64,000 nucleotides of DNA from NCBI RefSeq assembly GCF_014356525.2, contig NC_052508.1:60267800-60331799 (forward strand), written 5' to 3'. Position 1 is the stretch's first letter, and each line of letters opens with the position of its first letter. This document shows, one piece after another, positions 1 through 12,047 of this stretch. The translations under genes and the position numbers were made by a program. This DNA comes from Nilaparvata lugens. Taxonomy: Eukaryota; Arthropoda; Insecta; Hemiptera; Delphacidae. Under the pieces are notes generated by a model. It did no database searches, was not told the origin of the DNA, and saw nothing but the letters and a program-made list of their open reading frames with translations.

Positions 1-63
1 CAAATTTGAACGTTTTTTGGTCCGGTAGATTTTTAGTTCTGCGAGTGAGTGAGTGCCATTTCG

Positions 64-114
<51 letters not shown>

Positions 115-131
115 TATATATCTATATATAT
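1..131 (+). repeat. repeat-element tail with (GTGA)n and (TA)n
   Basis: AAATTTGAACGTTTTTTGG, GATTTTTAGTTCTGCGAG and GAGTGCCATTTCGCTT recur at 3613-3710, each ending in a TA-rich run. The element's body lies left of the window. Confidence 0.75.
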
Positions 132-640
132 AATATAATATAATATCTGATGATGAACTTATTATATGAATAAATTAAATTTAATAAAGAATAAAGAATT
201 TTCACATGACACTTTTCAGTCAATATTCAGGTTTTTATTCACATTTTTACCATCATAGTAATGTGTTGACTATCATAGTGAAGTATTTAATCAATCATGC
301 TTCTATCGAACAAAGCTTTACGGGTTACTAATATCCAATCCAACAACTACCACTACCGTTCCACTATTCCAATAAAGCTCCGACTCGATTTGATAGAAAA
401 TTCATTACCCAAACTCAAAATTCAAGAGCAACTGGGGGGTGAAACTTTGAAATTCACTGAACCATGAATAGAAAAGTTTTGAAACAGGGAATAGTTACAG
501 CTAGCTGAACTTCATCATCTAGGCAACCTAGAAAAAGTGGGTAATGAATCACGAGCTTCCACTGCTACTGTTCATCATATTTCCGTTTTTTTTTCACTTA
601 TAGGTTTTAAGTTGAATATTTTAGATGAAGTTTGAACTTC

Positions 641-731
641 TATAGTGTGACTCATTTTGGGTTTTGAGCATTGGTTGAATGGAAGACATTCATGAGGAAT
701 GCTGACAATTTAAAGTGAATCACACTATATA
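641..731 (+). mobile_element. small MITE (TGTCAGCATT family)
   Basis: TATAGTGTGACTCATTTT … AAAGTGAATCACACTATA, with internal GAGCATTGGTTGAATGG and GGAATGCTGACA. Short inverted ends, TA at both edges. One of about a dozen related copies in the window. Confidence 0.7.
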
Positions 732-756
732 GAGCACAGTGAGCTTGAAACAATTC

Positions 757-1165
757 CATTCAATATTAGTTTTGAAAAGTTCCTTCCAGGTAGAAACTAT
801 TCAATTCGCATTCATTCATAATAAACTTGCTACTTAATTTTTATTCAGAAGTTTTCCCAATATTTTCTCATGCCTTAAAAAGACATGAAACATGATTCGT
901 GGAAAGTGGTTTGAAAAGAAGTAGCAAAGAATTTCCGAATAATTTTATTTTTACTTGAAAGCAGTAATCTCATTCAATATTTTTAGTTTTAAAAAGTTCC
1001 ATTCAGGTAGAAACTATTCGTTTTGCATTCATTGATGATAAACTCTCTACTTAATTTTTTATTCAGAAGTTTTCCCAATATTTTCTCATGCCTTAGAGAA
1101 ATAAAATATAATTCGTGAAAAAGGGGTTTGATAAGAAATAGCAAAGAATTGTCGGATAATTTTTA
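757..1165 (+). repeat. diverged tandem duplication, period about 218 bp
   Basis: GAAGTTTTCCCAATATTTTC occurs at 848 and again 218 bp later, with matching flanks on both sides (AGGTAGAAACTATTC, TAGCAAAGAATT). About 85% similar. Confidence 0.8.
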
Positions 1166-2275
1166 ATTGAGATTAACATTGAACTATCAACATTGTTCGA
1201 GTGAGAATCATGGATTAAATTTGACATTGAACATTATAGTAGAAACTATAATGAAGTGAACATTATCGTAGAAACATCCCATCTACATTTATATTTTTTA
1301 TGAACTCATCATTCATCGTTGATATTGCATCTATCAATGTATAAATAAATGAATAAACTCTCGGGTTATCTTTTAAAGTGAAAGATAAAGATTATTCGTA
1401 AAAGATTAAAGTAAATAAAGATTTAAGTAAAGATTAAAGTAAAAGATAAAGATTAATCTTTATTATCTTTTAAAGATGAATAAAGATTATTCAACTGAGC
1501 GCAGATCAGTAGATGTTCATAGCCAATAGTTGATGGAGAAACTATTAAAAATATCACAATTTAAACTCAAATTTTCAAATACAAATTATTCTTTGATGTA
1601 CCTTACTAAGCAAGATTACATGCTCCACAAACTCTGTCGATATTATCGCAATTAAAATTGCAATTCATCCTTATGATGATTAATATTTCTCCAGTTCATA
1701 CTGTGTGAAATTAATCATAGAACTACTGTATATTGTTATTTATTATGTATCTACAGATAGTTTGATATCTGGTGAGACCGGACTGGTGAAAACTCCCACT
1801 TTAGTTTTTATATACTTGGGTAGGCCCAAGTATTCTACAATAAAGAGCGAAGTAACGGTCTTTCGTATTTCTTATTACATATTTGTTGGATTTATTATCA
1901 TCATGTTATAAGTGGAAGGTTTGGACAGAAAATAAAAATCATTGGAAACTTTGAAATAATTAAACTTTCGAATTACTGAGGCTTTAGAGTATATTTCTGT
2001 TATCATTCATCTCATTCTTATTCTTAATTCTCAGCATATAATTCACATCATTCTTGGAATGTTGTTTGTAATTTCTTGATTTCTCCCATATTATTTTCTC
2101 ATATAGTAAATGGTTTCTAGTATATAGTATAGTCTCTAGTATTCAGTATATTATTTAGTTTTCAGTATATTTTATTTCTCATAACATTTTTTTCTTCACT
2201 AATATGAAATAGTTTTTTCCTTGTTTCTTTCTCTCGATTTTCAATTTATTTGTAAAGTGATTATTGTTTTTTTTT

Positions 2276-2340
2276 ATTGGGGAGCAATTCTTGGGGTTTT
2301 CCCGTATGCTCCCATATTGTTGTAAATAAATAAATAAAAA
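2276..2340 (+). repeat. stem-loop plus AATA tail (copy D)
   Basis: Stem GGGGAGCA/TGCTCCC with inner GGGG/CCC hairpin, then TAAATAAATAAATAAA. Shares its architecture with 10758-10860, 11990-12047 and 42192-42290. Confidence 0.55.
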
Positions 2341-2495
2341 TCGACCTCCATATGAAGATACTATCATTTTACAACATAATACTTTCATTCCTCTTCATGT
2401 TCATCTTTATTGATCAATTTGCACTGTCGATATGCCAATGTTTCCATTTTCTATTTATATTGGAATCGTATATAAGAGCTAGAAGAACAGGCATG

Positions 2496-2627
2496 CAAGT
2501 TAGATAACTAATGGTTCTTCTCTATAGTACCTAAAATCAAATAATAAAACAATCTTTGGAACAAGTTAGATAACTAATGGTTCTTCTCTATAGTACCTAA
2601 AATCAAATAATAAAACAATCTTTAGAA
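2496..2627 (+). repeat. 66-bp tandem duplication
   Basis: CAAGTTAGATAACTAATGGT … AATCTTTGGAA repeated once almost exactly. Confidence 0.92.
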
Positions 2628-3049
2628 TAAGTTTTCTCTGCTAAAATGTATAGGCTACCTTCTTAGTATAGAAGTTACACTACACTTTTCACCATATACT
2701 AAACGAGAAGTTATACCTATAACAAGAAACAGATATAGAATTGATGTTCCTTATTCTAGGTTGGGAAAGATTTTAAAAGTCCAAAACACATTCCCTTAGC
2801 TTTTTAATGTGCTGCCATGCTCGGCAAGGGTTTGCAGAAGTCCAGATTTAAGTCTGACTGGAGGGCATTCTTTTGCAAACCCTCTTCTTTTGATGACTTC
2901 TTCCAGATGAAAATGGAAAACTTTTTCAAATTTTAATTTTTCAACTCAGTTTGAGTCTAGGATGGCCATATTGAGCTTATCGATTTTTCTATTTTCCTCA
3001 AGGCTGACCATGGTTGCCTATTGCCTGTGTTATGTATATATAAAACTCG

Positions 3050-3247
3050 CCGTCAGGCTCGCTTCGCTCGCCGTATCCGTCAGCCAGGGGGCTCCGCCCC
3101 CTGGACCCCCGACTGGATCGTCCAAGAATGAGATCAGCAGGCTCACTTCGCTCGCCTGCATTATCATTTGGGCAATTTTGTCATATGTTAGGACAATCCA
3201 GTCGGGGGTCCAGACTAAACGGATTGGTGAGCGAAGCGAGACGGCTA
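3050..3247 (+). repeat. GC-rich foldback with CGCTTCGCTCGC motifs
   Basis: CTGGACCCCCGACTGGAT (3100-3117) has a perfect inverse at 3197-3214. CTCGCTTCGCTCGCC at the left is answered by GGTGAGCGAAGCGAG at the right. A further internal palindrome is GGGGGCTCCGCCCCC. A GC island in AT-rich DNA, of the kind seen at mobile-element ends. Confidence 0.7.
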
Positions 3248-3612
3248 GTAGCTAATATAATATTCCCAGGAATAGCTCTGATTGAAGTAGCAGTGCCAAT
3301 CAATTTTTCCGCGATAAATGCATTTCAATCTTCAACTTGGTGCCAACCTAACAAGTCAACTCAACTTAATGCCAACCTGACAAAATTATTAATTTAGTTG
3401 CCAGTTTGTTAACAACTGTTTCGAAGAGGTACTCTATCTAGATTATAGTTCCATAGTAACACATATATGACATTTCAATTATAATTAAGAGATGGAGAAG
3501 AAGAAGATACATGCTAAAAGACGAACTTAACCCTTAAAAACAACCCTTAGAGTTAAAATATTGCCAAAAGATTTCTTAGTGCGCCTCTAAAGGCCAAATG
3601 AACATACCTACC

Positions 3613-3710
3613 AAATTTGAACGTTTTTGGTCCGTAGATTTTTAGTTCTGCGAGGTTGTGAGTCAGTCAGTGAGTGAGTGCCATTTCGCTTTTATATATA
3701 TAGAAGATCA
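3613..3710 (+). repeat. second copy of the (GTGA)n/(TA)n tail
   Basis: Matches 2-66 with a longer GTGA/GTCA array. The GC-rich foldback at 3050-3247 probably belongs to the same element, since a TATATATAAAA run precedes it. Confidence 0.7.
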
Positions 3711-4237
3711 CTTCATTTTACACTTGTACACATGTATTTTCACGTTATTTCATAGTAATTGTATTTTCACTAATTTTAACCAATGTATTTTAATTATAAT
3801 TAGTATTATATTTTATTATTGACGTTTCCAATTGCCATTTTTTATGTACTCAAAGGAATAAAAGCATCCTTATTATTGTACCCTATAGTATACAGTGAAG
3901 GTTAGGATACATAGTACCCATGCACTAACCTTGAGACAACCTGGCGAAAGAAACGTGAAAATACAATAGGGAAACAGGAAGTGAGAAATGAGAAGAATGG
4001 AAGAGAGAGAAGGCAAAAAGGGAGAAGGAAAGAGGGAAGTTCGAATCTATGGAAATTCTTGGAGGGAGGCGAAGGACATCTCGCCCCCCCCCCCTATCAT
4101 ACCACCCTTGGGATGAGTCACCGTTTTTCCAAGAAAAGTCGGTAATGCGTTTCCCATACAGCTACAGAACTGCTCTGCACGAATCGTGACTGAAATATAC
4201 ATATGCTCAATGCAATATCCACCTTTCATTGCTTCCT

Positions 4238-4339
4238 AGGGTGTGATTCATTTCATTTTGTCAGCATCAGTTGAATGAGGAGCATTGATGCTATGACATT
4301 GATGAATGCTGACAGTATGTTTAGAGTGGAATCACTACA
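4238..4339 (+). mobile_element. small MITE (TGTCAGCATT family)
   Basis: GTGTGATTCATTTC … TTGTCAGCATCAGTTGAATG … GAATGCTGACAG … GAGTGGAATCAC; a family copy slightly longer in the middle. Confidence 0.7.
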
Positions 4340-4369
4340 GTGATTGAAGGCATTCTTCACCTTTTCACT

Positions 4370-4835
4370 TTTCATCATTCATTTTTCCATACTTCTTTTT
4401 CTTCGTCTTCTTCATCTTCAATTTCGTTCTAGCCTTCTTCTAACCTGCTGCTCTGCTTCCTCAATCTATTCCTCCACCTCCTCCTTCTTCTACTTCTTAT
4501 CCTCCTGCTCAACCTCCTCCACCTCCTTCACCTTCTCCTCCTTCTCCTCATTCTCCTCCTCTCCCTTCTCCTCCTCTCCTCCTTCTCCTCCTTCTCCTCC
4601 TTCTCCTCCTTCTCCTCCTCTCCTCCTTCTCCTCCTTCTCCTCCTTCTCCTCCTTCTCCTCCTTCTCCTCCTTCTCCTCCTTCTCCTCCTTCTCCTCCTT
4701 CCTCTTCTCCTCCTCCTCAACCTCCTTCACCTCCTTCACCTTCTCCTCCTCCCCTCCTATTTCTCCGCCTTCTCCTCTCCTTCTAGTTCTCCTCCTCCTC
4801 CTTCTCCTCCTCCTCCTCCTTCTCCTCCTTCTCCA
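4370..4835 (+). repeat. pyrimidine-rich repeat, copy 1, left part
   Basis: Shares TTCTTCATCTTCA, CTAGCCTTCTTCTAACCTGC and TGCTTCCTCAATCTATTCCT with 11450-11550, then (CTC CTT)n. Its right-hand continuation reappears at 9994-10130, so about 5.1 kb has been inserted. Open frames here are low-complexity artefacts. Confidence 0.8.
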
Positions 4836-4925
4836 GGTTTTTTGGCCGTAAAAACAAATATTCCCTTTTAATTCGATTATTTAGTTTGTCGTATCTGCAA
4901 AATTGTCTATTTTACGAAGGTTTTC

Positions 4926-5240
4926 AGTTGTAAGTGACAATTACTAGGCAATAATAGGGGTATCTACTGTAGATATGACATGTTGTCTTAGTATTGTGGA
5001 AATACAACTTTTTTATACCCTAGTAACATTACAGTTTACCACTTTTTGGTTTAGTATGTTGCAATATTTTGTTACCAGATTTTACAGTTGTAAGTGAAAA
5101 TACTAGGCAATAATAGGGGTATCCACTGTAGATACAACTTGTTGTTTTAGTATTGTGAAAATACAACTTTTTACCTTAATAAGTTAGCAGTTACCACCTT
5201 TTTGGTTTAGTATGTTGGCAATATTCTCCCACGAAATTTT
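4926..5240 (+). repeat. 159-bp tandem repeat, two units
   Basis: ACTAGGCAATAATAGGGGTA at 4943 and again about 159 bp later, with CAGTTGTAAGTGA before and TTGGTTTAGTATGTTG after. A diverged relative (GCAGTTACCAC, TTAGTATAATG) is at 9540-9700. Confidence 0.82.
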
Positions 5241-5381
5241 ATAACCCTTAAAAACATAATTTTCGTCTGTAGACTGGTTTGTCATTTAGGCTAGTATGTT
5301 GCTTTTGACCTCTTCCTTCGTTGGTTAATAATTTGCTTTGATAGTAAATAATTTCTTTAAATAGGCCTATACGGATTCATA

Positions 5382-8300
5382 ATGTCTGGAAGTAGAGGTG
5401 AACTTATGGTGAGTCTGTGTTCTAATTTAAAAACAGCGGTTAACTCCGTGGATAAAAACAGTTGTAGAAGTTCAACTACAACTACAACAGTGGAAGATAG
5501 TGTTGTAAACATTGAAACTGACTGGGACAAATCTTTGTGTAGACTTATCCTAGAAGATTGTTTAGTTCATTAGGAGAAGGATGTGAAAAAGTGAAATTGT
5601 TGAAGATTACCATGATGCTACAACTGGACGTGACAAATCTTTAGGTAAACTAATGATAATGTATCATTTTTTATCCCATTCATCTGTTAAGAATACAGAT
5701 GAGACAGAGGAAATATTGAAAATTGTAGTTCACAGACCCAGGTGTTTGTAATAAATGAAGCTGATGGTTCACTAACACCAGCTGTGGTTAATTCAGATGA
5801 TATGTTTTATCACTTTGATATGGGCCTACCAATTGATATGGACATTTCAACAAATTTGGACTCCGCAGCTAATTTTCCTAGTTGTAATGATCATGTTTAT
5901 TGTATACCTCACGAAACCAACTGTGCCTTTGATTCAGATATTAATCCTACAGCTCTTGTGGTAGACATAGAAGAATTGGAAGTTGATACCAAATAAAGAA
6001 AATGCTTCAAATACTACAGTGAGTGGCATAATCATCACTTACCATGCACAGGGAAGTAAGTCTATTTACAAAGGAAGGGCATCCCAGAAAAAGAATGAAA
6101 TATAATCTGTCTGTAGTTGAGAGGAAAAAATCTAAGTTAATGGAAGTAGCAGGAGCCCTTTGTAAAGCCAGCTTGTACAGAGAAATGCAAATTGAAGTGT
6201 TCCTCCCAAATATCAAAAAACAGACAAAATGATATAAACAACAATACTGGGAGCTTCAATCAGCTCAAGATAGAAAAGCTTTTATTTTGAATGCAGTGAG
6301 TAGAATGAGTACTAAACATAAAACTAGCAGATCAGAATCCAGCAGAAGATTGTTTACTAATGAATACTATTTAAAAACAGAGTTTGGCACTTCTATTAAA
6401 GTCTGTAAAGTTTTTTTCTAGCCACATTAGGTTAAAACAAGAACAACGACAAAATTCTACAGAAACTTTCAACACAACAAGATAAAATCTCACCAAAACG
6501 TGATGGAAGGAAAGGTAAAATTCAAAGAACAAGGCAGTCATAATTCAATAATAGAGAATATTGAGACTTTTGAACCAAGATATCTCATTATAGGCGCGAA
6601 CATGCCCCCATAGGAGATATCTCCCTAGTGACTTATCCATCACCGACATGCATCAAGATTACTTGAAAAAACACCTACCACAAAAATTTCATATGATCTG
6701 TACAGAAGCGAAGTTGCAAAACAGAACATTTCTTTTGTTAGCTTGGTAATGAAGAGTGCGAGCAATGCGAACACTTCAATTGCATGACCATACCAAAGAC
6801 GATTTACAGGAAAACTGTGAGTTATGCCAGATTTGAATGTGCACACTACAAAGGCTGTTGATGCCAGAGCAGAATACAAGAATGATGCCGAAAAAGGATC
6901 AACAGATGACAGAGTTGTTTATTCAGTGGACATGGAGAAGGTGATAATGTTACCAAGGTGTGAAATGTTTAAAAGCGTCATTTTTACCAAAAGACTTACA
7001 GTGTATAATAAAAGTTTTGTTCCTGTAGGGAAAAAACACAATCTTCCAACTGTAGCCTGCTTATGGCATGATGCAATCAGAGGCAGGAACAAAGAAGAAC
7101 TGATAAGTACAATCTACAAATTTTTAATAACTACCTGTCGTGATGTGAAGAATGTTGTATTATGGATGGATAATTGTTCTGCCCAAAACAAAAATTGGGC
7201 ATTGTACAGTTTCTTACTTTATGTTGTAAACTGTACTGAAATATGTGCAGAGACAATTGAAATAAAATATTTTGAGCCTGGGCATACGTTTATGTCATGT
7301 GACTCATTTCACCATTTAGTTGAAAAATCTCTACATAGGATGAAGAAAGTCTACGATTTTGGGGATTTCAAGGATGCTGTCCAGTCTTCCAAATCCAAAG
7401 CTCTGGCTATCGAAATGGCTCCAAATGATTTTTTCAAATGGAAAGACTATTCAGCCAAAAGGTTGCCAAATCAAGGGAAAATAATGGAATCAAACACACG
7501 CATCAAACGTGGAAGAAGGCAAGACTCCCAAAATTTGGATGAATGTACAGAAAATGAAAACATCCCTGAACAAGGTAGGAATATGCTTACTTGAATTATT
7601 TGTATACAGAAGTACCTTTGCTTTAATATAATATCATCAATTAATTTAAATTTAGGTTGAACTTCCATATGATTCAAAATCATTGTGTGCTACATAGGAT
7701 CACAACTACATGGCCATATTTGTCAATCATTTGATGGGATATAGCCTGATTGAAATATTAGTAATATCCTATTGAAATAAGAAAATGAGAATGAACCGCA
7801 ATAGTGGCACTAGAATATGACAAATTTTAGTGTAAATCAGTAAAATAAATCAATTAATAAAAAATCAGTAAATAACCTCAATAAATATTGAATAGCACAC
7901 TAGTTTCAGTACATTTTTACATTCAAAATCATCACTAAAACAATTTTAATGGAGCAAGCAGAGATGCCACAGTTGTAATACACTCAGTATTGAAGCTCAA
8001 ATAGTTGTTATTAGAAAGGCCTGTTGGATAATAATTGCTGTTCATGTATGTTCACCTACCCAACAAGTTTGGTTTTAAAACTTTTTTAACAATTTTTTGT
8101 ACAATTTGATGTGGATCAATATTCTTTTTTCACTTGTTCAAAATTACTAAAAAATTATTGTACTATTCTTATAAAGTGAAATGTAGGTACTCACAGATTT
8201 GTGTTTATAGCTATTTTAAACTGCTGTTTGTCCATCATCAGAACACGAGGACACAACCTTGTAACCTCGTTCTGATGATGGACAACAGCAGTCTGAAATA

Positions 8301-8686
8301 GCTATAATCACAATCTGTGAATACCCACATTCTCTTTATAATTACAATCATATTTTAGTAATTATTGTAAATATCTTTGTGATTTAATTCAGGTAGCCGT
8401 CCATACCTAAAAGATGTTGTTCATGTCCAAGCAAGAAGAGGTCTTCTCCATCTTCTGTACAACCGGCTTTAATGATCTAGAAGAAGAGTGGAAGGAATTG
8501 CATTTTTTGACTCCGGCAGCTTTGAAAAATGGCATAAAATTACCGGCTTGTCATGACAATCCTATTGGCATATCGAAGTCAAGAAAGGATTCCATTTTGA
8601 AGAATCTACTGGAGTCCCAGAAGGGCATTGTCCCTACAAATCGATTTTCATTCTGGGAAAATCTTCCTGTTATTTCAGATGAATGA
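5382..8686 (+). pseudogene. decayed DUF7869-type protein gene or transposon-derived copy
   Basis: Scattered frames match one insect family of large proteins with a C-terminal RNase H/DDE-like DUF7869 region. In order: an N-terminal acidic segment (5382-5996), an FLATLGLKQEQ/SPKRDGR block in broken frames (6250-6510), HAPHRRYLPSDLSITDMHQD (about 6598-6660), CEQCEHFN (about 6760), then an intact core at 6824-7594. The core has YSVDMEKVIMLPR, VLWMDNCSAQNKNW and GHTFMSCDSFHHLVEK, giving Asp and His residues spaced as in that fold. The C-terminus is at 8414-8686 (ending FWENLPVISDE). At least five stops or frameshifts break it. A plausible intron (GT at 7575, AG at 8391-8392) survives, so it was copied as DNA, not from mRNA. 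The family's function is not established. Confidence 0.75.
8175..8338 (+). mobile_element. foldback element inside the DUF7869 pseudogene intron
   Basis: CAGATTTGTGTTTATAGCTA pairs with TAGCTATAATCACAATCTG and TGTCCATCATCAGAACACGA with TCGTTCTGATGATGGACAAC. About 75-bp arms. Confidence 0.78.
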
Positions 8687-8893
8687 CTAATTTGTTGAAT
8701 GGCACTATTTTTTCAAATGAATGAAACTATTCTTATTTGTTTTTGAAAATAAATTTTTCCATATGATCTACAATTACTGTTTTATTTAGTTCCTAAAAGT
8801 ATTTTTGACATGATAGGATGTTATGTAAAAAATTGAATAAATAACTCAAAAGAATGTTTACCTTTTATATTTTGCAAGAGTAAAATTTATTAG

Positions 8894-9089
8894 ACTACAA
8901 TCACATTGGATGCATGCTCGCAAAATATTAATCTTGGTGGTGCATGTTTGCACATCTAACTAGTCTCTACTGTGTTAGAAACTACTGTTTTTTTTACTGT
9001 TGAAGCTGATGATCACAATATTGTTTCTATGAGCACGTGTATGCCACCAGATTACTTGCACAGCGTGCATCTAATGTGATTGTAGCCTA
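8894..9089 (+). mobile_element. inverted-repeat element
   Basis: TACAATCACATTGGATGCAT at the left and the inverse ATGCATCTAATG/TGATTGTA at the right, about 25-bp arms around a 145-bp centre. Confidence 0.65.
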
Positions 9090-9993
9090 AGCCTGCAATG
9101 TATTTTGTTTTAATACTATCGAAAATATAAATGTAGAATACAACATTTACAAATATAAATGTTAAAAATATGTAACAAATTTACAATATAATTTTTGTAG
9201 GCTAAATGTTGAAAATTCAACTACCTATTTAAGACTCACTTGGACAATTTTAATTTTAAGAATAATTTATTTACTTACATGAACGAAACTCCCAAAGAAT
9301 GGTGCAATTAAGAAATACTTTGAAGACTTGTGCAACTGCAAATATTGACAACAGAATAAATATCTGAAGGAAATTTTTCAGAATAGCAGAAGTTTCGGAG
9401 TATTTCATAGCACCATCTCTGGAATTTCGTTCGGTCAATTATTAAGCAGTTGAATAATTAATTTGTAATAATATATCATCTCAAGCCCTTCCAGCTTTAA
9501 TTTTATTCAAGTAGACAATTATACATGAATTACTAAGCTTTCTTAGTTGTAAAAGTCTGTTACTAATGTAGTTTGGCCGTAACTGCAGCAGTTACCACTC
9601 AACTGCCTTAGTATAATGTACATACAGCTAATTTGGCTTAGTGTTTCAATATTTGTTGGTTTAATTAATTAGCCGTATCTGCAAACAAAGTTCGATTTAA
9701 TATGTTCAAAAATGTATTTTTATGGGAATGAAGGATTTTTTGGTCAATGGAAAAATTACGAACTCAGTGATATAGCAACATTGTATCTAGACCTGATAGT
9801 TAATGAAATTGGCAGGCCTGAACTTTGAACTCATTTTTCTCAAAACAGGTCAGCTGTAGATACCCCCTTTGTGCTTAGCACGGCAGTGTAGGTCATCATC
9901 AGACTCTGCATAAGTGTTTCAAATAAATAGTGAAAAAGTATTGATATGCAACATAGTTATGTTTTTTTTCCTTTTCTCCCTCTCCTTTTTCCC

Positions 9994-10130
9994 TTCTCCT
10001 TGCACTACTACCCCCTCTCATCCACAACTACTGCATCTGCTCCTTTTAAACTTAATTTTTTTTTCGATTCAAATCAATTATTTTCCATTTTCAAGAACAC
10101 TTTTAAATAGGCCAGCAAAAGATCTGTAGG
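9994..10130 (+). repeat. pyrimidine-rich repeat, copy 1, right part
   Basis: TTCTCCTTGCACTACTACCC through TTTTAAATAGGCCAGCAAAA, nearly identical to 11761-11899. Confidence 0.85.
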
Positions 10131-11390
10131 TAGAGCGCTTATATATTGAATATAAGCATTGAAATCTGAGCATGAGTCTAAAGTTATAAGTGTTTGAAAT
10201 TTTGATCCTCCAGGTGTCCTTAAGCGCGCCACTCCACTAGGACATACTGAAATGAAGTGCATCTAACAGGTGATTCTCATAGAACTTAATCTTATGAAAC
10301 TTATGTCATTGTGCGAATATCGATGTGAAGACTATGTAGTTGGTGATGATGGTTGAAGCAGAAAATTAGGTGTTTTTCACAATACAAGGAGCATGTTGTC
10401 AGGTTTACCTGGAAATCTATATGAGATAGAGCGCTCTACCTGATCTCAGATGTAGAACACAAAAATACGCTCAGAGGATTATAATTATACATCTAAATGG
10501 TAACAATCGGAAGATATTTTTGATCAAAATCTAATTTCATCAAAAATTTATTTTCTCTTCAAATTTCACTCATTTTTGAAAAATCATAACTCAGTACTCA
10601 TGAGGATATAGAGATATTCGAAAAATTTCATTTGATTCAGAATGTTATATTCTAGGAACAAGGCAAGTGCAAATTTTTCTATCAGATTACGAGATTTAGC
10701 AGAAATAGCTGAAAACTGGAAAATGAGCCGACAATACTATCAAAATTTCTATCTAAATTTGGGAAAGGAACAGTTTTGGGCTTTTTTAGCCTGTTGTTCC
10801 TTTCCCAATCATTCATAGTTGAGAAGGATGTATCTATTAATGTATAAATAAATAAATACGAGGTTTGGCCATACTGTATCTAGCACACGAAAATTTTGCA
10901 TGAAGAAATTGGTTCTGGACTTCTCTCTTATGTACCCAAATAATATATTAAAAAATCAGAACTACAATATAAATTGCAAGCATACCCCCTTTTTTATGTA
11001 TATTGACTGGACTAAGGAATGAAACAATATTTTTCGCCCCACTTGGATGTAATGGCGTTTTCATGCGTCATAAGGAGGCCGAAAATGATTGTTTTCCGAC
11101 CAGGCCGGTAAAATTTTTACGGCCCTAGGGCTGTAAAATAACCTTGAAGTCAGCTGATTCTGATTTGATGTGAACGTGTTTACAAATGGTTATGAAACGG
11201 AATCAGTTTATGCTTATAGAATTGAATAAGTATTCTGCAAAAGATACTATCATTTATTTGGATGAATGAAATAAAGATAAGATATATATATTATGAACTA
11301 TTCAAATTCGATTTTCAGAGTAGGATAGAACTTCTAACCTAGACTTCCGAAGTCAATGACACAAGCATTGTTGACGTTGACATTCAGATT
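10131..11390. other. no gene recognised
   Basis: AT-rich intergenic DNA; apart from the stem-loop repeat at 10758-10860 nothing coding was seen. Confidence 0.5.
10758..10860 (+). repeat. stem-loop plus AATA tail (copy A)
   Basis: TTTGGGAAAGGAACA pairs with TGTTCCTTTCCCAA, inner GGCT/AGCC, then a TATAAATAAATAAATA tail. Confidence 0.65.
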
Positions 11391-11439
11391 GTCAAATTTC
11401 AAGTGTGCTAAAACAGCTGATCAAAAAAACTTTTCATTA

Positions 11440-11899
11440 CTTGTGTTTTTTTCGTCTTCTTCATCTTCATTTTCGCTCTAGCCTTCTTCTAACCTGCTGC
11501 TCTGCTTCCTCAATCTATTCCTCTACCTCCTCCTTCTTCTACTTCTTCTCCTCCTCCTCAACCTCCTTCACCTCCTTCACCTTCTCCTCCTCCCCTCCTA
11601 TTTCTCCGCCTTCTCCTCTCCTTCTAGTTCTCCTCCTCCTCCTTCTCCTCCTCCTCCTCCTCCTCCTCCTCTTTCATCATCTTCATCCTTCTTCTTTTCC
11701 TCCTCCTACTCCTTCTTCTCCTCCTTCTCCTCCTTCTCCTTCTCCTTCTCCTTCTTCATCTTCTCCTTGCACTACTACCCCCTCTCATCCACAACTACTG
11801 CATCTGCTCCTTTTAAACTTAATTTTTTTTTTTCGATTTCAAATCAATTTATTTTTCATTTTCAAGAACACTTTTAAATAGGCCAGCAAAAGATATGTA
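11440..11899 (+). repeat. pyrimidine-rich repeat, copy 2 (uninterrupted)
   Basis: Contains both the left (11450-11550) and right (11761-11899) parts of copy 1 joined by (CTCCTT)n. It shows the empty-site arrangement. Confidence 0.85.
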
Positions 11900-11989
11900 G
11901 AGATTTTCTCCACTCAGATGAATTATTTTCCAGGAATGAAACAATATTTAGGGTCATTTTGGAATTAATTTAGACTAATAATATCGAAA

Positions 11990-12047
11990 TTTGGAAGAGA
12001 AGCAGTTTCGGGTAATCTTGTTGGATCTCTTCCAATCATTGACTTGA
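11990..12047 (+). repeat. stem-loop (copy B)
   Basis: TTGGAAGAGA pairs with TCTCTTCCAA; the same position in the motif but different stem bases from copies A, C and D. Abuts the RTE fragment. Confidence 0.6.

Noticed and set aside
1705..1911. Open frame of 68 codons with hydrophobic ends
   Set aside because: No splice sites, motifs or composition change; fits chance in AT-rich DNA.
4344..4871. Long Ser/Leu/Pro-rich and Arg/Glu-rich frames on both strands
   Set aside because: Translations of a (CTCCTT)n repeat; no domain and no codon signal.
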